This document shows, one piece after another, positions 1-8,953 of a stretch of 64,000 bases of DNA. Below the pieces are notes generated by a model that saw nothing but the letters and a program-made list of their open reading frames with translations, searched no databases and had not been told where the DNA came from. Position 1 is the first letter of the stretch. Every line of letters starts with the position of its first letter. The position numbers were made by a program, and so were the translations under genes. This DNA comes from Streptomyces sp. CGMCC 4.7035 (GTDB taxonomy: Bacteria; Actinomycetota; Actinomycetes; Streptomycetales; Streptomycetaceae), in the NCBI RefSeq assembly GCF_031583065.1, contig NZ_CP134053.1:1302001-1366000 (forward strand), read 5' to 3'.

Positions 1-1
1 C

Positions 2-187
2 AAGCGGGTGTGTGCGCGCTGCCCGGTGATGGTCGAGTGCCGGGAACACGCGCTACTGCAGCCCGAGCCGTACGGCGTCTGGGGCGGCCTCACCGCCGCC
101 GAGCGCCGTGTGGTGCTGGCCCGGCGCCGCCGCAGGGAGATGGAGCTCAAGAAGGCCGCGCGGGGGGCGATAGCCGCGGCGGGCTGA
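2..187 (+). CDS. WhiB-family iron-sulfur regulator, C-terminal part (5' end outside window)
   Basis: Only the last 61 residues are present. They hold the end of the WhiB signature: a C-x2-C-x5-C cluster ([11 protein letters not shown]) and the GVWGGL turn, then a basic arginine/lysine-rich tail that in this family contacts DNA or partner sigma factors. WhiB-like proteins bind a 4Fe-4S cluster and act as transcription regulators in actinobacteria. The first of the four cluster cysteines lies upstream of the window. The gene is convergent with glpX, and a shared stem-loop lies between them. By synteny recalled from S. coelicolor this may be wblI, but that is not shown here. Confidence 0.9.
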   Translation, partial: KRVCARCPVMVECREHALLQPEPYGVWGGLTAAERRVVLARRRRREMELKKAARGAIAAAG

Positions 188-222
188 AGCAGGCGCACGG
201 ACCGCCAGGGAGTACGCGGGAA

Positions 223-250
223 GGGCGCCCTCTCCGCACAGAGGGCGCCC
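223..250. terminator. Bidirectional terminator between WhiB-like gene and glpX
   Basis: Perfect 11-bp inverted repeat (GGGCGCCCTCT / AGAGGGCGCCC) with a 6-nt loop, between two convergent stop codons. Confidence 0.8.
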
Positions 251-278
251 CAGGCGTGCCCGTCGAGCCGAGCCCTGA

Positions 279-1316
279 TTACTTTGCGCGGTCGAAGTCG
301 ATCGCGCTGTACGCGCGCAGCTTGCTCAGCCGGTGCACGGAGTCGATCCGGCGGACCGTGCCGGACTTCGAGCGCATGACGATCGAGTCGGTCGTGGCGG
401 TCTCGGAGCGGTAGCGCACCCCGCGCAGCAGCTCGCCGTCCGTGATGCCGGTGGCGACGAAGAAGACGTTCTCGCCGGAGACCAGGTCGTCCGTGGTCAG
501 CACCCGGTCGAGGTCGTGGCCCGCGTCGAGGGCCCGCTGCCGCTCCTCGTCGTCCTTGGGCCACAGCTTGCCCTGAATCGTGCCGCCCAGACACTTCACG
601 GCGCAGGCGGAGATGATGCCCTCGGGCGTACCGCCGATGCCGAGCAGCAGGTCGATGCCGGTGCCCTCGCGCAGCGCCAGGATCGAGCCGGCGACATCGC
701 CGTCCGAGATCAGTTTGATGCGCGCGCCGGTCTCCCGGACCTCCTGGATGAGGCCCTCGTGGCGCGGCCGGTCGAGGATGACGACGGTGACGTCCTCGGG
801 CGTGGACCGCTTGGCCTTGGCGACCCGGCGGATGTTCACCGACACGGGCGCGTCGATGTCGACGAAGTCGGCGGCCTCGGGGCCGGTGACCAGCTTGTCC
901 ATGTAGAAGACGGCGGACGGGTCGAACATCGTGCCCCGGTCGGCGGCGGCCAGCACCGCGATCGCGTTCGGCATGCCCTTCGCGGTGAGCGTGGTGCCGT
1001 CGATCGGGTCCACGGCGATGTCGCACTCCGCGCCGGTCCCGTCGCCGACCTGCTCCCCGTTGAAGAGCATCGGGGCCTCGTCCTTCTCCCCTTCGCCGAT
1101 GACGACGACGCCGTTCATCGACACGGTGGAGACGAGGGTCCGCATGGCGCGTACCGCCGCGCCGTCGGCGCCGTTCTTGTCCCCGCGGCCGACCCAGCGG
1201 CCCGCGGCCATCGCGGCGGCTTCGGTGACCCGGACGAGTTCGAGGGCGAGGTTGCGGTCGGGAGCCTCGGAAGGAACTTCGAGCTCGGACGGCAAGTGAT
1301 GATGATTCTCGGTCAT
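279..1316 (-). CDS. glpX: Class II fructose-1,6-bisphosphatase
   Basis: Hydrolyses fructose-1,6-bisphosphate to fructose-6-phosphate in gluconeogenesis, in the cytoplasm. The 345-aa protein carries the lithium-sensitive phosphatase metal site ([10 protein letters not shown] followed by DPIDGTT) and the GlpX motif [14 protein letters not shown]. Start chosen at ATG 1316 ([12 protein letters not shown]) because an AAAGGTG ribosome site lies 6-12 nt upstream and the length matches actinobacterial GlpX. The open frame extends 129 codons further but has no family similarity there. It is divergent from the DUF4245 gene. Confidence 0.95.
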   Translation of the reverse strand: MTENHHHLPSELEVPSEAPDRNLALELVRVTEAAAMAAGRWVGRGDKNGADGAAVRAMRTLVSTVSMNGVVVIGEGEKDEAPMLFNGEQVGDGTGAECDIAVDPIDGTTLTAKGMPNAIAVLAAADRGTMFDPSAVFYMDKLVTGPEAADFVDIDAPVSVNIRRVAKAKRSTPEDVTVVILDRPRHEGLIQEVRETGARIKLISDGDVAGSILALREGTGIDLLLGIGGTPEGIISACAVKCLGGTIQGKLWPKDDEERQRALDAGHDLDRVLTTDDLVSGENVFFVATGITDGELLRGVRYRSETATTDSIVMRSKSGTVRRIDSVHRLSKLRAYSAIDFDRAK

Positions 1317-1442
1317 CGGAGCGCACCTTTCTGATACGACGACGGCCGGATGAGGGTGTTCCCACGACTCTATCGTCGGGCAGACAAAATGAGCAGGGGG
1401 CCCCACGGATGAGCAGACCCCTGCACCTGCGACGATAGGGGC

Positions 1443-1964
1443 GTGGCAGGTACGAAAGGCAAGCAGAAGACGGTCCGGGACATGATCCTCTCCCTGGGCC
1501 TGATCGGGCTGATGGCGGGCGTCATCTACGTCTTCATCCCGCACGACGACCGCGCTCCCGACCTCAAGCGGGTGGACTACCGCGTCGAGCTGCTCACGGC
1601 GCGCCGTTCGGCAACCTACCCGGTGGCGGCACCCGAAGGCCTGCCCGACACCTGGAAGGCCACCTCGGTGCGCTTCGAGGGCGACAAGTTCGACGCCTGG
1701 CACCTCGGCTTCCAGGACCCCAGGGGTGAGTACGTGGCGATCGAGCAGTCGTCTCAGAAGGCGACCACGTTCATCGACGAGGCCAGCCAGGGCGCCCAGG
1801 AGACCAAGGTCACGCAGGACATCGGCGGACAGACCTGGCGGCGCTACACCGGCGGCCGCTACGACGCGCTCGTGCTCAAGGACAAGGGCTCCACGACCGT
1901 GGTGACCGGCACGGCGTCGTTCGCGCAGCTGACGAAGATGGCGGAGTCGCTGAAGACGAAGTGA
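1443..1964 (+). CDS. DUF4245 membrane-anchored protein
   Basis: 173 aa with GTG start. An N-terminal cytoplasmic basic stretch is followed by one transmembrane helix (about residues 14-31) and an extracytoplasmic domain of the DUF4245 family ([15 protein letters not shown], then [13 protein letters not shown]). Function is unknown. The gene is divergent from glpX in many actinomycetes, as here, so the two probably share a promoter region (1317-1442). A strong terminator follows. Confidence 0.85.
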   Translation: MAGTKGKQKTVRDMILSLGLIGLMAGVIYVFIPHDDRAPDLKRVDYRVELLTARRSATYPVAAPEGLPDTWKATSVRFEGDKFDAWHLGFQDPRGEYVAIEQSSQKATTFIDEASQGAQETKVTQDIGGQTWRRYTGGRYDALVLKDKGSTTVVTGTASFAQLTKMAESLKTK

Positions 1965-1973
1965 GCGGTGGTA

Positions 1974-2013
1974 CGCGAAGGGCCCCCGGCGCCATTGACG
2001 GGGGCCCTTCGCG
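1974..2013. terminator. Terminator between DUF4245 gene and nitroreductase
   Basis: Perfect 15-bp inverted repeat (CGCGAAGGGCCCCCG and its complement) with a 10-nt loop between convergent genes. Confidence 0.9.
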
Positions 2014-2028
2014 TGGGGGAGAACGGAC

Positions 2029-2619
2029 TCAGACCGTGGTGACGACCTCGTCGAACTCCAGACGGGGGGAGCGCGGGTACCAGGCGTCCTGGCCCGGCTT
2101 GCCGATGTTGACGACCATCAGCGGGGTGTGGTCGTCGTCCAGGAACTCCTTCTGGACGCCGGCGAGGTCCACACCGGTCATCGGGCCGGCGGCGAGGCCC
2201 GCGGCGCGGACGCCGATGATGAAGTAGGCGGCCTGGAGGGCGGCGTTCAGCAAGGCGGCGCTCTCGCGGGCCGGACGCTCGGCGAAGAAGGCGTCCTTGG
2301 CCTGCGGGAAATGCGGGAAGAGCTGCGGCAGCTCCTCGTGGAACTCGTTGTCCGCGGAGAGGATCGCGACCAGCGGGGCGGTGGCGGTCTTGGCCTGGTT
2401 GCCCTCGGCCATGTGCTGCACAAGGCGCTCACGGGCCTCGGGGGAGCGGACCAGGGTGATGCGCAGCGGGGTCTGGTTGAAGGCCGTCGGGCCGTACTTG
2501 ACCAGGTCGTAGATCGCCTGCACCTGCTCGTCGGTCACCGGCTCGTCGGTGAAGGTGTTCGCGGTGCGGGCCTCGCGGAACAGCAGGTCCTGGGCGGCGG
2601 GGTCAAGGGCGAGGGACAT
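2029..2619 (-). CDS. Nitroreductase-family FMN oxidoreductase (RutE/HadB-like)
   Basis: 196 aa. The sequence matches the malonic-semialdehyde-reductase-like branch of nitroreductases: an FMN-contacting early segment ([17 protein letters not shown]), [12 protein letters not shown], and the C-terminal [24 protein letters not shown](P)H-dependent reduction of a nitro or semialdehyde substrate is likely; the real substrate is not known. Start at ATG 2619 ([10 protein letters not shown]) has a GAGAG ribosome site and fits the family; an upstream extension of 18 codons is unlikely. The promoter region holds a possible MarR-type operator. Confidence 0.85.
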   Translation of the reverse strand: MSLALDPAAQDLLFREARTANTFTDEPVTDEQVQAIYDLVKYGPTAFNQTPLRITLVRSPEARERLVQHMAEGNQAKTATAPLVAILSADNEFHEELPQLFPHFPQAKDAFFAERPARESAALLNAALQAAYFIIGVRAAGLAAGPMTGVDLAGVQKEFLDDDHTPLMVVNIGKPGQDAWYPRSPRLEFDEVVTTV

Positions 2620-2687
2620 GAGAACTCTCTCGGGACGTGCGGTCGATCCAGTGGGGGGATCGGCTTGCTGCATCCGACAGTAAAGGT

Positions 2688-2706
2688 AGAAAGTTCAAGC
2701 TTCAAC
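2688..2706. promoter_or_regulatory. Possible MarR-like operator upstream of the nitroreductase
   Basis: Read on the minus strand the site is GTTGAAGCTTGAACTTTC. It has the near-palindromic core TTGAAGCTTGAA about 75 bp ahead of the start. Redox-sensing MarR/DUF24 regulators often bind such TTGAA/TTCAA pairs. The assignment is inference only. Confidence 0.3.
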
Positions 2707-2777
2707 CACGGTGAGGGTGTGGTGAGCGGCTTCACAGGGTGAGGGGACGGCACCCCGGACCGGGGCCCGCCGCCGGG

Positions 2778-3011
2778 TCACCGCGAACCCGCCGCGCCCT
2801 CGCCCTCTTCCTCCTCGGCCAGCGCCGCGTCCAGCCGCTTCCGGGCGCCCTCCAGCCACGTCCGGCACACCTTGGCCAGCTCCTCCCCGCGCTCCCACAG
2901 CGCCAGGGACTCCTCCAGCGTCGTACCTCCGGCCTCCAGGCGCCGTACGACCTCGATCAACTCGTCCCGTGCCTGCTCGTACCCGAGTGCCTCGTCCGTC
3001 TTGCTGGTCAT
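2778..3011 (-). CDS. xseB: Exodeoxyribonuclease VII small subunit
   Basis: 77 aa, the usual size for XseB. The conserved core is [36 protein letters not shown], a two-helix coiled segment that packs on the large subunit. The C-terminus is acidic. It starts 9 nt after the xseA stop, so the two form an operon. Exonuclease VII degrades single-stranded DNA in both directions and takes part in mismatch and recombination repair. Confidence 0.95.
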   Translation of the reverse strand: MTSKTDEALGYEQARDELIEVVRRLEAGGTTLEESLALWERGEELAKVCRTWLEGARKRLDAALAEEEEGEGAAGSR

Positions 3012-3020
3012 GCGCCCACC

Positions 3021-4238
3021 CTAAGATCCCTGGTTGTCGACCCGTACCGTGAACTCACCCTCGGCGACGCGCGCCCGCAGGGGCTCGCCCGCCGTCACCT
3101 CGTCCGGTGTGCGGACGACATGCCCGTCGGCCTTCTGCAGCACCGCATACCCCCGCCGCAGCGTCGCGGCCGGCGACAGCGCCACTACGCGCGCGTGCGT
3201 GTGCGCGAGCTCCGACTCGGCGCGGCCGAGCAGATGCCCGAGCGTGCGCCGACCGCGGTCGACCAGCGCGGCGACCTGGTCGGCCCGTTCGTCGACCATG
3301 CGGTGCGGATCCTCTATGCACGGCCGGGCCAGCGCGTGCGCGAGCCCCCGCTCCTCGCGCTCGACGAACGCCTGGACGCACCGCCGCGCCCGGTCCCGCA
3401 GCTGCCGTACGCGCAGCAGCTCCTCGCCGACGTCCGGCACTACCTTCTTGGCGGCGTCGGTCGGGGTCGAGGCGCGCAGGTCGGCCACGTAGTCCAGCAG
3501 CGGATTGTCCGGCTCGTGGCCGATGGCCGACACGACGGGCGTACGACAGCCCGCCACCGCCCGGACGAGCTGCTCGTCGGAGAACGGCAGCAGGTCCTCC
3601 ACGCTGCCGCCGCCCCGCGCCACGATGATCACGTCGACGTCGTCGAGCGCGTCCAGCTCCTTCACCGCCTGGACGACCTGGGGCACGGCGTGCACGCCCT
3701 GCACCGGGACGTTGCGCACCTCGAAGCGGACGGCGGGCCAGCGATGCCGCGCGTTCTCCAGCACGTCGCGCTCCGCGGCCGAGGCCCGGCCGCAGACGAG
3801 CCCGATGAGCTGCGGCAGGAAGGGCAGAGGCTTCTTGCGCTCGGGCGCGAACAGCCCCTCGGCGGCGAGGGACTTCTTCAACTGCTCCAGCCGCGCGAGC
3901 AGTTCACCGACGCCCACGGGCCGTATCTCGGCGGCCCGCAGCGACAGCTGCCCCCTCGGGGCGTACCACTCGGGCTTGGCGTGGACGACGACACGGGCGC
4001 CCTCGCTCACGACGTCGGCGACGGCGTCGAACACCTGGCGGTAGCAGGTGACGCGCAGAGAGATGTCGTACGACGGATCGCGCAGCGTCAGGAAGACGAC
4101 GCCGGCGCCGGGCCGCCGCGACAACTCCGTGATCTGCCCCTCGACCCAGATGGCCCCGAGCCGGTCGATCCATCCCCCGATGAGCCGCGACACCTCACCG
4201 ACGGGCAGCGGTGTCTCCGCGGACGTGTTCACAGCCAT
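3021..4238 (-). CDS. xseA: Exodeoxyribonuclease VII large subunit
   Basis: 405 aa catalytic subunit. It has an N-terminal OB-fold single-strand-binding domain (about 15-110, [24 protein letters not shown]), then the nuclease domain with [19 protein letters not shown] and [11 protein letters not shown] motifs (about 190-290), and a coiled-coil C-terminal part. ATG 4238 ([10 protein letters not shown]) is chosen because the OB fold begins just after it; the 33 upstream codons are low-complexity and GC-biased. Divergent from ispH. Confidence 0.95.
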   Translation of the reverse strand: MAVNTSAETPLPVGEVSRLIGGWIDRLGAIWVEGQITELSRRPGAGVVFLTLRDPSYDISLRVTCYRQVFDAVADVVSEGARVVVHAKPEWYAPRGQLSLRAAEIRPVGVGELLARLEQLKKSLAAEGLFAPERKKPLPFLPQLIGLVCGRASAAERDVLENARHRWPAVRFEVRNVPVQGVHAVPQVVQAVKELDALDDVDVIIVARGGGSVEDLLPFSDEQLVRAVAGCRTPVVSAIGHEPDNPLLDYVADLRASTPTDAAKKVVPDVGEELLRVRQLRDRARRCVQAFVEREERGLAHALARPCIEDPHRMVDERADQVAALVDRGRRTLGHLLGRAESELAHTHARVVALSPAATLRRGYAVLQKADGHVVRTPDEVTAGEPLRARVAEGEFTVRVDNQGS

Positions 4239-4335
4239 GCGCCCGAGAGTAACGGCCCGTACTGACAAAGCAGGGGGTCCGCGCAGGAGACCGCCAGGGC
4301 CGGAGCGGGCGGGGCCCGGCACTACGATGGTTCGC

Positions 4336-5331
4336 ATGACCGCTTCGCCTGGCCGCCGTGTTCTGCTCGCCGCCCCCCGGGGCTACTGCGCGGGTGTCGA
4401 CCGTGCCGTGATCGCCGTCGAGAAGGCCCTCGAGCAGTACGGGGCCCCGATCTACGTCCGCCACGAGATCGTCCACAACAAGTACGTCGTGCAGACCCTG
4501 GAGAAGAAGGGCGCGATCTTCGTCGAGCAGACGGAGGAGGTGCCGCCGGGGAACATCGTCATGTTCTCGGCGCACGGCGTCGCGCCCACGGTCCACGAAG
4601 AGGCCGAGCAGGGCCGGCTCGCCACCATCGACGCGACCTGCCCGCTGGTCACCAAGGTCCACAAGGAGGCCGTCCGCTTCGCCAAGGAGGACTTCGACAT
4701 CCTCCTGATCGGGCACGAGGGCCACGAAGAGGTCATCGGTACGTCCGGTGAGGCCCCGGACCACATCCAGCTGGTCGACGGCCCCGAGGACGTCGCCAAG
4801 GTGGAGGTCCGCGACCCGTCGAAGGTGGTGTGGCTGTCCCAGACCACGCTGTCGGTCGACGAGACCATGGAGACGGTCGACGCGCTGAAGGAGAAGTTCC
4901 CGCAGCTGATCTCCCCGCCCAGCGACGACATCTGCTACGCCACGCAGAACCGCCAGCTCGCGGTCAAGCAGATGGGCGCCGAGGCGGACCTGGTGATCGT
5001 GGTCGGCTCCCGCAACTCCTCGAACTCCAAGCGCCTCGTCGAGGTCGCCAAGCTCGCCGGCGCGCGCGAGGCGTACCTCGTGGACTTCGCCCACGAGATC
5101 GACGAGGCCTGGCTGGAGGGCGTGTCGACGGTCGGCGTGACCTCGGGCGCCTCCGTGCCGGAGGTCCTGGTCGAGCAGGTCCTGGAGTGGCTCGCGCAGC
5201 GCGGCTTCGAGGACGTCGAGCTGGTCAAGGCGGCCGAGGAGTCCATCACCTTCTCGCTCCCCAAGGAACTCCGCCGCGACCTGCGCGCGGAGGCGGCGGC
5301 ACTCGTCGCGGAGCGCACCGGCGGGGAGTGA
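4336..5331 (+). CDS. ispH: 4-hydroxy-3-methylbut-2-enyl diphosphate reductase
   Basis: Last step of the MEP pathway: reduces HMBPP to IPP and DMAPP. 331 aa. The three cluster cysteines are visible: C18 ([10 protein letters not shown]), C102 (DATCPLV) and C200 (DICYAT), plus the [10 protein letters not shown] substrate loop. ATG 4336 is chosen because family similarity begins at residue 8; an in-frame ATG at 4327 is possible. No Shine-Dalgarno site precedes either, and TACGAT lies 8 nt upstream, so a leaderless transcript is plausible. Confidence 0.95.
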   Translation: MTASPGRRVLLAAPRGYCAGVDRAVIAVEKALEQYGAPIYVRHEIVHNKYVVQTLEKKGAIFVEQTEEVPPGNIVMFSAHGVAPTVHEEAEQGRLATIDATCPLVTKVHKEAVRFAKEDFDILLIGHEGHEEVIGTSGEAPDHIQLVDGPEDVAKVEVRDPSKVVWLSQTTLSVDETMETVDALKEKFPQLISPPSDDICYATQNRQLAVKQMGAEADLVIVVGSRNSSNSKRLVEVAKLAGAREAYLVDFAHEIDEAWLEGVSTVGVTSGASVPEVLVEQVLEWLAQRGFEDVELVKAAEESITFSLPKELRRDLRAEAAALVAERTGGE

Positions 5332-5382
5332 CGGCGCGCGGGAGCGCGCGGGAAGCGCGCACCGCGCCGAGTGGTCCGGTCC

Positions 5383-5420
5383 GTCGTACGGCGTCAGGAA
5401 GAGGCTGTCGGCCGTACGAC
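5383..5420. promoter_or_regulatory. Perfect 10-bp inverted repeat upstream of ppgK
   Basis: GTCGTACGGC (5383-5392) and GCCGTACGAC (5411-5420), separated by 18 bp and ending 14 bp before the ppgK start. The position fits an operator for a dimeric regulator or an mRNA hairpin; it could also act on ispH readthrough. Confidence 0.5.
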
Positions 5421-5434
5421 GTACCGTGGTGCCC

Positions 5435-6181
5435 ATGAAGATCTTCGGCGTGGACATCGGCGGTTCCGGAATCAAGGGCGCTCCCGTGGACCTGGACAGG
5501 GGCGATCTGGTGGAGGAGCGCTTCAAGGTGCTCACCCCGCACCCGGCGACGCCCGAGAGCGTGGCCGACGGGGTGAAGGAAGTCGTCGGCCACTTCGGCT
5601 GGACGGGCCCGGTGGGTATCACGTTCCCCGGAGTGGTCACCGGCGGCTCCACGATCCGTACGGCGGCGAACGTCGACAAGAGCTGGATCGACCTGGACGC
5701 ACGCGCACTGTTCAGCGAGCGGCTGGGCGGCCTTCCGGTGACCGTGCTGAACGACGCGGACGCGGCGGGCGTGGCCGAGATGCAGTTCGGCGCGGGCCGC
5801 GACCGCCGGGGCACGGTCATCGTGCTCACGCTCGGCACGGGCATCGGCAGCGCCCTGTTCGCCGACGGCGTCCTCGTCCCGAACACCGAGCTGGGCCATC
5901 TGGAGCTGGGCGGCCACGACGCGGAGAAGCGCGCCTCCACGAAGGCCAAGGAGGACCACGACCTGACGTGGGAGCGCTGGGCCCGCCGGGTGCAGAAGTA
6001 CCTCGCCCACGTGGAGATGCTGTTCTCCCCTGAGCTGCTCATCATCGGCGGCGGCGTCAGCCGCAAGTCCGAGAGGTTCCTGCCCCTGATCGAGGGCATC
6101 AAGGCGGAGATCGTCCCGGCGCAGCTGCAGAACAACGCGGGGATCGTGGGGGCCGCGATGAGGGCGGCGAAGGAGGCCTGA
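5435..6181 (+). CDS. ppgK: Polyphosphate glucokinase (ROK family)
   Basis: 248 aa. Phosphorylates glucose using polyphosphate or ATP. Phosphate-binding motif FGVDIGGSGIKGAPVD is at the N-terminus, the catalytic aspartate lies in LNDADAAG, and TLGTGIGS, NTELGHLEL and IIGGGVSR follow. The polyphosphate-type ROK kinases of actinobacteria have this exact layout. ATG 5435 gives the canonical MKIFGVDIGG start; GTG 5426 is in frame but unnecessary. It lies about 100 bp after ispH in the same direction. Confidence 0.95.
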   Translation: MKIFGVDIGGSGIKGAPVDLDRGDLVEERFKVLTPHPATPESVADGVKEVVGHFGWTGPVGITFPGVVTGGSTIRTAANVDKSWIDLDARALFSERLGGLPVTVLNDADAAGVAEMQFGAGRDRRGTVIVLTLGTGIGSALFADGVLVPNTELGHLELGGHDAEKRASTKAKEDHDLTWERWARRVQKYLAHVEMLFSPELLIIGGGVSRKSERFLPLIEGIKAEIVPAQLQNNAGIVGAAMRAAKEA

Positions 6182-6392
6182 CCACGGCGCTGACGGAGGG
6201 GCCGGGCTCCTGGCGGCCGGACGGGTCGTTGCCGTGCACCGTGCCGCGCGGCCGTACCTGTTACGGCGGCCCGCCGTGCCGGCGCCGTGTCTCCCGGCTG
6301 TACCGGTCACCGGGCCGGGCCCAGCCGGGCCGGACGGGCTGTCGCCGTGCCGCCCGGCCGGCCGGCCCTCAAGGGGCTGGACTGCCCGGCCC

Positions 6393-6525
6393 GGCGGCAC
6401 TGGTCCCACATCGTGCGGCGGCGCTGTGCTGCCAGGCCCGGCGGTACTGGGCACACAGTGCGGCGGCGCCGTTCCGCCCAGCCAGCCGTACCGGTCACAC
6501 CGTGCGGCGGCGCTGTGCCGCCCGG
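6393..6525. repeat. Imperfect 44-45-bp tandem repeat overlapping the DUF6542 gene 3' end
   Basis: The core GTGCGGCGGCGCTGTGC(T/C)GCC recurs at 6413, 6458 and 6502. On the minus strand one copy encodes the last residues of the DUF6542 protein (AAQRRRTV) and the others lie beyond its stop. The rest of the 6182-6494 gap is GC-rich and shows no gene. Confidence 0.7.
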
Positions 6526-7148
6526 CGGCGCATCATCCGCAGCCTGCGTACGGTCGCGATGACACCCGCGACGAGCGTGCCGCCGTACAGCCAGCCCGCG
6601 TGGGTGGCGAGCGCGGTGACCAGCCCCACCAGCTGCCCGGCGAGCCCTTCGTCGCCGTCGGTCACGGTCAGCAGACCGAGGGCGAAGGCGATCGGCACCA
6701 CCACGGGCGCGGTCACCAGGTCCCCGGGCCGCACCCACAGCGCGGTCAGCGCGCACACCGGCAGGAACAGCACGCCGTAGACCGTGAGGGACGCCCCGAA
6801 CAGCAGTTGGTCGAGAAACCCGAGCGCGGCCATCACCGCCGCGCAGAACAACCCCCCGCCGAGGCTGGTGAGCCGGGGGTTGGGCGGGCGCCGTACGCCC
6901 TGGACCATCGGCGAGCCGCTCCGCACCGGAGCGGCCGGACGTCGCTGGACACCACCGCCGCCACCCCTCGCCGGCCGCGCCCCGGCGGCCCCGCCCCGCG
7001 CCTCGGGACGGCCGGGACCACCGGACCGGACGGGCCGGGCAGCGAGGCCGGACCGCACGGCCGCGGCTCCGTCCCGCCGGCCCTGCGGGGGAAGGGGCGC
7101 ACCGCGTCGCGGTCCGTGTTGCGGGGGTCGCGTCCTGTGTTGCTCCAC
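6495..7148 (-). CDS. DUF6542 membrane protein
   Basis: 217 aa. The first 85 residues are low-complexity, rich in Pro/Arg/Gly and probably cytoplasmic and disordered. The DUF6542 domain follows (NPRLTSLGGGLFCAAVMAALGFLDQLLFG onward) with about four membrane helices, including the YGVLFLPVCALTALWVRPGDLVTAP segment. It ends with an arginine-rich tail lying inside a tandem DNA repeat. Function unknown. The start is uncertain in the low-complexity part. Divergent from ychF. Confidence 0.75.
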   Translation of the reverse strand: MEQHRTRPPQHGPRRGAPLPPQGRRDGAAAVRSGLAARPVRSGGPGRPEARGGAAGARPARGGGGGVQRRPAAPVRSGSPMVQGVRRPPNPRLTSLGGGLFCAAVMAALGFLDQLLFGASLTVYGVLFLPVCALTALWVRPGDLVTAPVVVPIAFALGLLTVTDGDEGLAGQLVGLVTALATHAGWLYGGTLVAGVIATVRRLRMMRRRAAQRRRTV

Positions 7149-7348
7149 TGGACCAACTTAGGTCTGTTTATGTGTGGAATGACCCATCAGACACGCCGTT
7201 GGCGAGACCTTGGCCATGCGTTCGATACGTCGCCGGTGCGGTTCCGGGCACACCGTAGACTGGGGGATCGGCCCGCACGCTCTCCTGACGGACCCGGGCC
7301 CACACAGCCCCAGTCCAGTCCTCCACCTCACGTACGGGAAGTCGCAAC

Positions 7349-8437
<1,089 letters not shown>

Positions 8438-8484
8438 CGGTTGATCCCTGGATTTGCCGAGGTGCGGTTCAGAGGATAAAACCC

Positions 8485-8524
8485 CAGGTCAGGGGCCGGG
8501 TCTTACGATCTGGCCCCTGACCTG
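8485..8524 (+). terminator. Terminator after ychF
   Basis: Perfect 13-bp inverted repeat (CAGGTCAGGGGCC and complement) with a 14-nt loop, 48 bp after the ychF stop. Confidence 0.85.
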
Positions 8525-8551
8525 CTTTCCCTTGCTGATTCCGGCAAAGAG

Positions 8552-8582
8552 AAACGGCCCCCTGACACACAGGAGGCCGTTT
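8552..8582. terminator. Second stem-loop after ychF
   Basis: AAACGGCC / GGCCGTTT ends with a further CCT/AGG pairing inside: a secondary stem-loop 28 bp after the first. Confidence 0.55.
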
Positions 8583-8885
8583 GCGCCCGCCTGCTCAAGT
8601 GTCAGCGAGAGAAGGGGAAGGCGTGCGGCAGACGCTAGCACCCAGGCTGACCTGGGGCAATGCGCCGGTGAGTGCAGAGCAGGCCCAGCTTGGCCAGGTC
8701 GAAGTGCTAGGACGCTGCGCGGCTGTCTCGCGGCCTCCTGGCGGGGCCGGGGCCGGGCGGTTCCCAGTCGCTTCCGGAGCACCGACGGCAGTGGACCGAG
8801 CAATCAAGCCGAGTACGAGCCGATCCTCTTGCTGAGCGAGTGCTTGTGTGTTGCTGAGCGAGTGCTTGTCACTACGTGCTTCCGA
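8583..8885. other. Intergenic stretch with a 19-bp direct repeat
   Basis: No supportable gene on either strand. A perfect 19-bp direct repeat, TTGCTGAGCGAGTGCTTGT, occurs at 8829-8847 and 8851-8869 with a 3-bp gap. Confidence 0.5.
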
Positions 8886-8927
8886 CGGCAGTCGTGGCGT
8901 GCCGGGGAACCGGTGCCACGACTGCCG
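8886..8927 (-). terminator. Terminator of the secreted hydrolase gene
   Basis: Perfect 13-bp inverted repeat (CGGCAGTCGTGGC and complement) with a 16-nt loop, 27 bp after the stop of the minus-strand gene. Confidence 0.85.
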
Positions 8928-8953
8928 CCACCTCGGGGGCGAAGACGGTCAGG

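Noticed and set aside
1317..1703. 129-codon N-terminal extension of glpX
   Set aside because: No similarity to the family, overlaps the divergent DUF4245 gene, and a good ribosome site exists at the shorter start.
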